From positions 46,571 through 110,570 of the forward strand of contig JAPPBT010000060.1 of the NCBI GenBank assembly GCA_026702745.1: 64,000 bases of DNA. Direction: 5' to 3'. This DNA is from Gemmatimonadota bacterium (lineage in GTDB: Bacteria > JAAXHH01). Position 1 is the first letter of the stretch, and the number at the start of each line of letters is the position of its first letter. The position numbers and the translations under genes are program-made. Below are positions 59,950 to 64,000 of this stretch, one piece after another. Under the pieces are notes generated by a model that saw nothing but the letters and a program-made list of their open reading frames with translations, searched no databases and had not been told where the DNA came from.

Positions 59950-61106
59950 AACGTGCCTTCCACGCTCAGCGTCGTACCGCCGGTATCCTTCTTGCGCACC
60001 GTGGACGACCGGATCCGCTCCTGCAGCTTCTCGAAGTAGAGCGCCTCGTCCACCGGGATATCGACCCAGTCGTCCTGCCAGGCGGAAAGCAGCATGGCGT
60101 TGGCCAGTTCGACGCCCCGGATGCCTTCAACGCCCGGCGCGATGAGCGGCGTGCCCTCCAGGATCGCGCGCACCCAGTCCTTCGTGATGCCCCTGTGCTC
60201 CTCGCCGCCGGCCTGGAAGGGGATTTCGCATTTCCAGGTCTCCGGGCTGCCGAAACCGCCCTTCCATTCGCGGTTGAAAACATCCGCCGGCGTGCGATTG
60301 CGCCAGAAGGTGATCCGGCCCTCCTCCATGACCACCTTTCCGTTGTCACCCGTGATTTCCATGCGGTTGGTTCCGGGCGACTCGCCCGTGGTCGTGATGA
60401 ATACCCCCGTGGCGCCATTTTCGTACTCGGCGTAGGCCGTCACGTCGTCTTCGACCTCGATGTCGTGGTACTTGCCGAAGCCGCAGAAGGCCCGGATGCG
60501 TACCGGCATGCCGCAGATCCACTGCCAGAGGTCGAGGTTGTGGGGGCACTGGTTGGCGAGCACACCGCCGCCTTCGCCGGACCACGTGGCGCGCCAGCCG
60601 CCCGAGTCGTAGTAGCTCTGCGCGCGGAACCAGTTCGTAATGATGTAGTTCGTCCGGCGCAACTCGCCCAGTTCGCCCGATGACACGAGTTCCTTGAGCT
60701 TCCGGTGCTCGCCCAGCGTCCGCTGGTTGAACATCAGACCGAAGACGAGGCCGCTCTTCTCGGCCGCCGCGTTCATTTCCCGCACCTGGCGCGTGTATAC
60801 GCCAGCCGGTTTCTCGCAAAGCACGTGCAGTCCCCGGCCGAAAGCCCTGACCGCCAGCGGCGGATGGTCGTAGTGGGGCGTCGCGATGATCACGGCGTCG
60901 ATCGCCGCAGACTTCAGCAGTTCATCCGCGCTTCCATAGGTCGAGACGTCGTCGCCGGCGAGTGATTTCGCGCGCGCCAGTTGATCCGGATCGACATCGC
61001 AGACGGCCTTCAGCTCCGCGTCCGGCACTTCGTTCCCGGTGAGGTATTCGACGTGGAACCCGCCCATGTTCCCGAGGCCGATCACACCGATGCGTACGAC
61101 GTCCAT
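59946..61106 (-). CDS. Gfo/Idh/MocA family NAD(P)-dependent oxidoreductase
   Basis: A 386-residue oxidoreductase. The dinucleotide motif is IGVIGLGNMGGFHVEYL near residue 6, an acidic residue follows in VCDVDPDQL, and VLCEKPAGVYTRQV carries the EKP motif. The C-terminal domain includes HNLDLWQWI, similar to family members acting on inositols and sugars. It works on an unknown polyol or sugar acid. It is followed on the same strand by no gene, but PhyH lies upstream by 57 bases, so PhyH-oxidoreductase may be one transcript. Confidence 0.9.
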   Translation of the reverse strand: MDVVRIGVIGLGNMGGFHVEYLTGNEVPDAELKAVCDVDPDQLARAKSLAGDDVSTYGSADELLKSAAIDAVIIATPHYDHPPLAVRAFGRGLHVLCEKPAGVYTRQVREMNAAAEKSGLVFGLMFNQRTLGEHRKLKELVSSGELGELRRTNYIITNWFRAQSYYDSGGWRATWSGEGGGVLANQCPHNLDLWQWICGMPVRIRAFCGFGKYHDIEVEDDVTAYAEYENGATGVFITTTGESPGTNRMEITGDNGKVVMEEGRITFWRNRTPADVFNREWKGGFGSPETWKCEIPFQAGGEEHRGITKDWVRAILEGTPLIAPGVEGIRGVELANAMLLSAWQDDWVDIPVDEALYFEKLQERIRSSTVRKKDTGGTTLSVEGTF

Positions 61107-61162
61107 GGATTACTCCTTCCTGCGTCATTCGCGTCCTGCGGTTTTCAACCGTCCAGGTTCGC

Positions 61163-62026
61163 TTACCCGGCCAGGGCGGCAGGCTTTCCGTTACGCATCA
61201 CAAAGGGGAAATGTTCGCCCGCCTGGTTCATGGGCGCCCCATCCGGCAGGTCGACGAAGGCCTTCATGACGTGCTGACCGGAAGCGACGAAGCGGGACTC
61301 GCCCGTCATGTAATGCATGGCGATGGCGCGTCGGGGCTGATCGGACCGGTTGAAAGGTGAGCCATGCCAGGTCAGCGAGTGGTGGAACGAAACCTCACCG
61401 GCCTTTACCGGCCAGGGGCGGGGTGCTACCTTTTCCGCGCCGTTGCCGCCCGGGGGCGCGAATCCTTCGATCCGCCCGAAGTCCTCGACCTGCTGCAGGT
61501 GGGCCTGCGTCCGCAGGAACTCGATCTGATCGCCCCACCGGTGGCTGCCCGGCGTCATCCACATGCACCCGTTTTCCACCGTCGCGTCGTCGAGGGCGAC
61601 CCATGCGGATACCGGCGTCATGGGCCGTATGATGGGCCACAGCGGTGCATCCTGGTGCCAGCTGGTTACGCCGCCGTAGCCCGCCGGCTTGTACTGGATC
61701 TGGTCATGCCAGACCATCAGTTCGTCCGCCTCCGTGAGCCGGCTGATGGCATCCACGATGAAAGGATGGTGAATCAGCCTGTGGTAGGCGTCCGATACTT
61801 CCCAGATGTTCACGATCTGCCAGACGCAGCGATCCGGTTCCCGATCGCGGACCATGTTGTGGAACAGCACCGGCCTCGGTCCGTCCTCGGGAAAGCCTTC
61901 CGGACCGGTGTCGAGCACGCGCTGCAACTCGTCGCGTAGTTCCTGGACGCCGGCGTCGTCGAGCACGCGGCCTCCATTCAGAAAACCGTTCTGGCGGAAT
62001 TCGGCTATTTGTTCATCGGTGATCAT
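61163..62026 (-). CDS. Phytanoyl-CoA dioxygenase (PhyH) family protein
   Basis: A 287-residue 2-oxoglutarate/Fe(II) oxygenase-fold protein starting MITDEQIAEFRQNGFL, a common PhyH opening. Iron ligand candidates are H and D in SWHQDAPLWP and the distal His in LTWHGSPFNR, with Arg in RRAIAMHYM for 2-oxoglutarate. The substrate is unknown. It is divergent from htpG and upstream of the oxidoreductase, suggesting one oxidative pathway, as seen for similar pairs in related genomes. The upstream 390-base gap holds the htpG promoter. Confidence 0.88.
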   Translation of the reverse strand: MITDEQIAEFRQNGFLNGGRVLDDAGVQELRDELQRVLDTGPEGFPEDGPRPVLFHNMVRDREPDRCVWQIVNIWEVSDAYHRLIHHPFIVDAISRLTEADELMVWHDQIQYKPAGYGGVTSWHQDAPLWPIIRPMTPVSAWVALDDATVENGCMWMTPGSHRWGDQIEFLRTQAHLQQVEDFGRIEGFAPPGGNGAEKVAPRPWPVKAGEVSFHHSLTWHGSPFNRSDQPRRAIAMHYMTGESRFVASGQHVMKAFVDLPDGAPMNQAGEHFPFVMRNGKPAALAG

Positions 62027-62218
62027 CCCGGCTTCTCCTGTTTCGACCGCGTACGAAGCACAGGAACAGTACGTGCCGTCGACGCTTTTTCGGTCTCCTT
62101 TGATGTCGTACCTACAGCTGATGACGTATCTACGGTGTTCAAAAACGTGTGTTTTTCAGGTTACCAATTTACCCCCCGGCACGAAGCGGCCAAAGCCTTT
62201 TTTGAAGGAAGCCCCTTG

Positions 62219-62247
62219 TTGACAATTCCGGCTTAAACCCCTATTAT
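62219..62247 (+). promoter_or_regulatory. Strong sigma-70-type promoter for htpG
   Basis: TTGACA (62219-62224) and TATTAT (62242-62247) are 17 bases apart, about 170 bases before the htpG start. The -35 is perfect and the -10 matches five of six. No sigma-32-type promoter was seen. Coordinates may be off by one base owing to homopolymer runs. Confidence 0.6.
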
Positions 62248-62415
62248 ACGCATGTTGTCCGGACCGGTGCGAACGAGCGGCAGACCGGCGGAACACACCA
62301 CGTTTTGCAGAAGGAAAACAGACCGAACACTTTGTCTCCGGGCGTAACTCTCGGCCCGAGACGGCATGTCGATCCGGGAGCAACCGCTCCCCTGACCAGG
62401 AGGAAAGGCCAGACG

Positions 62416-64000
62416 ATGTCCGAAGCACCAACCGCGTCCACCGAAACCATGGAATTCAAGAGCGAGTTGCGGCAGATCCTTCACCTGATCACCCATTCGC
62501 TCTATTCCAACAAGGAGATCTTCCTTCGCGAACTGATCAGCAACGCCAGCGACGCGATCAACAAGATCCGCTTCAATTCCATCAACAACAACGATCTGCT
62601 CGACGGTGACACCGAGTGGAAAATCAAGCTCATCGCCGACAAGGACAAGAATACGCTGACGGTTTCCGACAACGGCACGGGGATGTCCCGCGAAACAGTT
62701 ATCGACCAGTTGGGCACGATCGCGAAGTCCGGCACCCGGGCCTTCCTCGAGACCCTGCAGCAGGCCGATGAAGCCAGCCGTCCCGAATTGATCGGCCAGT
62801 TCGGCGTGGGCTTCTACTCGGCATTCATGGTGGCCGACCGGGTGACGGTGGTCTCCCGCCTGGCGGGCGATCCGAAGGATGAGGGCGTCCGCTGGGTCTC
62901 CGCGGGGGAGGGCGAGTTCACCATCAAGACAGTGGATAAGGAGACGCACGGGACCGACGTCACGCTCCATCTCAAGGAGGAAGAGAAGGAGTTCCTGGAG
63001 GAGTGGCGGCTCCGGCAGGTGGTGAAGGAGTTCTCCGATTTCATCGAGTACCCGGTCGTCATGGACGTGGAACGGCACGAACCCGTTGAGGGCGAGGACG
63101 ACAAGGAGGACGACAAGACCGAGGTGGTGGTCCGGGAAGAGACGCTCAATTCCATGAAGGCCCTCTGGCTGCGGTCGAAGGACGAGATCGAGGAAGACGA
63201 GTACAACGCCTTCTACCGCCAGATCTCCCACGACTACGGCGATCCCGCGAAGGTGATCCACTACACGGCCGAGGGGCTGACGGAGTTCAAGGTACTGCTC
63301 TTCATCCCGGCGAAGCGGCCCTTCGACATGATGTTCGGCGATCCCAAGGTGGGCCCCAGGCTGTACGTGCAGCGGGTTCAGATCATGGAGAACTGCGAGG
63401 AACTACTGCCGCCCTACCTGCGCTTTATAAAGGGCGTGGTGGACTGCGCGGACCTGCCCCTCAACGTCTCCCGCGAGATCCTGCAGCAGAACCCCATCCT
63501 CGACCGCATCCGGAAGAACATCGTCAAGCGGATCTTCACCGTGCTGGAGGAGATGAAGAAGGACGAGTTTGACAAGTACGTGGCGTTCTACCGGGAACTG
63601 GGCATGATCCTCAAGGAAGGAATGGCGCAGGACTTCGAGAACCGGGACACCCTCACCTCGCTGGCCGTGTACGAATCCATGAATACCGAGGCCGGGAAGT
63701 ACATTTCCATGGATGAATACGTCGACCAGATGCCGCCCGACCAGGAGGAGATCTACTACCTGATCGGCGAGCACCGTGGCATGCTCGAGCGGACGCCGTA
63801 CTTGGAGGTCTTCCGGGACCGCGGCTGGAACGTCCTCTTCATGACGGACCCCATCGACGAATTCGTCATGTCGTCGGTGGACGAGTACCGCGAGAAGAAG
63901 TACAAGGCGGCCGACAAAGGCGACATCTCGGCGGACGAAGAAAGCAAGGCCAGGGCGGAGATGGACTGCATGGGCCTGCTGCAGATCGACGCCGTCAACG
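62416..64000 (+). CDS. htpG: HSP90-family chaperone HtpG, N-terminal and middle part (3' cut by window edge)
   Basis: The frame is open from the ATG at 62416 to the end, 528 codons without a stop; HtpG is usually about 620-640 residues, so roughly 100 are missing. The ATP-binding motifs are complete: LISNASDAINKI at about residue 41, DNGTGMS near 84 and GQFGVGFYSAFMVADR near 128. The middle domain shows FYRQISHDYGDPAKVIHY and LPLNVSREILQQNPIL. It helps client proteins fold using ATP in the cytoplasm. An AGGAGGA site precedes the ATG by about 12 bases. Confidence 0.96.
   Translation, partial: MSEAPTASTETMEFKSELRQILHLITHSLYSNKEIFLRELISNASDAINKIRFNSINNNDLLDGDTEWKIKLIADKDKNTLTVSDNGTGMSRETVIDQLGTIAKSGTRAFLETLQQADEASRPELIGQFGVGFYSAFMVADRVTVVSRLAGDPKDEGVRWVSAGEGEFTIKTVDKETHGTDVTLHLKEEEKEFLEEWRLRQVVKEFSDFIEYPVVMDVERHEPVEGEDDKEDDKTEVVVREETLNSMKALWLRSKDEIEEDEYNAFYRQISHDYGDPAKVIHYTAEGLTEFKVLLFIPAKRPFDMMFGDPKVGPRLYVQRVQIMENCEELLPPYLRFIKGVVDCADLPLNVSREILQQNPILDRIRKNIVKRIFTVLEEMKKDEFDKYVAFYRELGMILKEGMAQDFENRDTLTSLAVYESMNTEAGKYISMDEYVDQMPPDQEEIYYLIGEHRGMLERTPYLEVFRDRGWNVLFMTDPIDEFVMSSVDEYREKKYKAADKGDISADEESKARAEMDCMGLLQIDAVN

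Overview
The window looks like a chromosomal segment of a high-GC, Gram-negative, aerobic heterotroph, probably an uncultured lineage. Evidence: lipobox signal peptides, beta-barrel proteins, a Sco/PCuAC/cytochrome c block, type II NADH dehydrogenase, a quinone-type PyrD scaffold and a Co-type nitrile hydratase. The mix of several FtsX/MacB-type permeases without ATPases, phytanoyl-CoA dioxygenases, Gfo/Idh/MocA oxidoreductases, mannonate dehydratase and large integral membrane proteins recalls Latescibacterota/Poribacteria-like genomes. That placement is an inference and needs marker-gene phylogeny. No rRNA, IS element, integrase, prophage or CRISPR array was seen.

Layout. 1-9.8 kb: three close FtsX-type permease paralogues (the first cut by the window edge), interrupted by a MetE-like gene on the opposite strand and a type II NADH dehydrogenase, then a methyltransferase and an ankyrin-like protein. 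9.9-14.8 kb: a 1623-residue lipoprotein with Ig-like domains, four leucine-rich-repeat modules and a metzincin-type zinc protease domain. 15-23 kb: a ParB-like small protein, an oxidoreductase, an AT-rich APH-like kinase, a TPR/outer-membrane-like protein, and a minus-strand operon of a 2-oxoacid dehydrogenase E2 gene followed by nitrile hydratase alpha, beta and accessory genes. 23-31 kb: a MocA-like nucleotidyltransferase, hydroxyacid dehydrogenase, FAA hydrolase, pentapeptide protein, RmlA, a sialidase, a 651-residue membrane protein and a SpoU methyltransferase. 31-34 kb: two small envelope proteins and the decayed C-terminus of a DNA methyltransferase/Mrr-like protein.

34-46 kb: glycosylasparaginase, PhyH dioxygenase, mannonate dehydratase and an AmpG-like transporter, then cytochrome c/PCuAC/Sco (copper delivery to a terminal oxidase), a fourth permease with a second sialidase-like protein, and a phosphohexomutase. 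46-54.5 kb: AlkD, a second 651-residue membrane protein, carboxypeptidase M32, an ATP-grasp enzyme, HU, and a hypothetical protein coupled to a metallophosphoesterase. 54.7-64 kb: a second Ig-like/LRR lipoprotein, tRNA-Leu(UAA) and tRNA-Val(GAC), a rhamnonate-dehydratase-like enzyme, PyrD behind an attenuator-like leader, an oxidoreductase, a second PhyH protein, and htpG running off the end.

Two themes stand out. Genes for taking apart glycans and sugar acids (sialidases, glycosylasparaginase, mannonate and rhamnonate-type dehydratases, Gfo/Idh/MocA, PhyH) suggest scavenging of glycoconjugates. Short tandem repeats of 9-36 bp are unusually common, both between genes and in frame inside conserved enzymes (NDH-2, phosphohexomutase, ATP-grasp, PyrD, the Sco leader), as if repeat insertion is a general process in this genome. 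The best candidates for something undescribed are the LRR-metzincin lipoprotein and its partner, the repeat insertions, and the structured pyrD leader.
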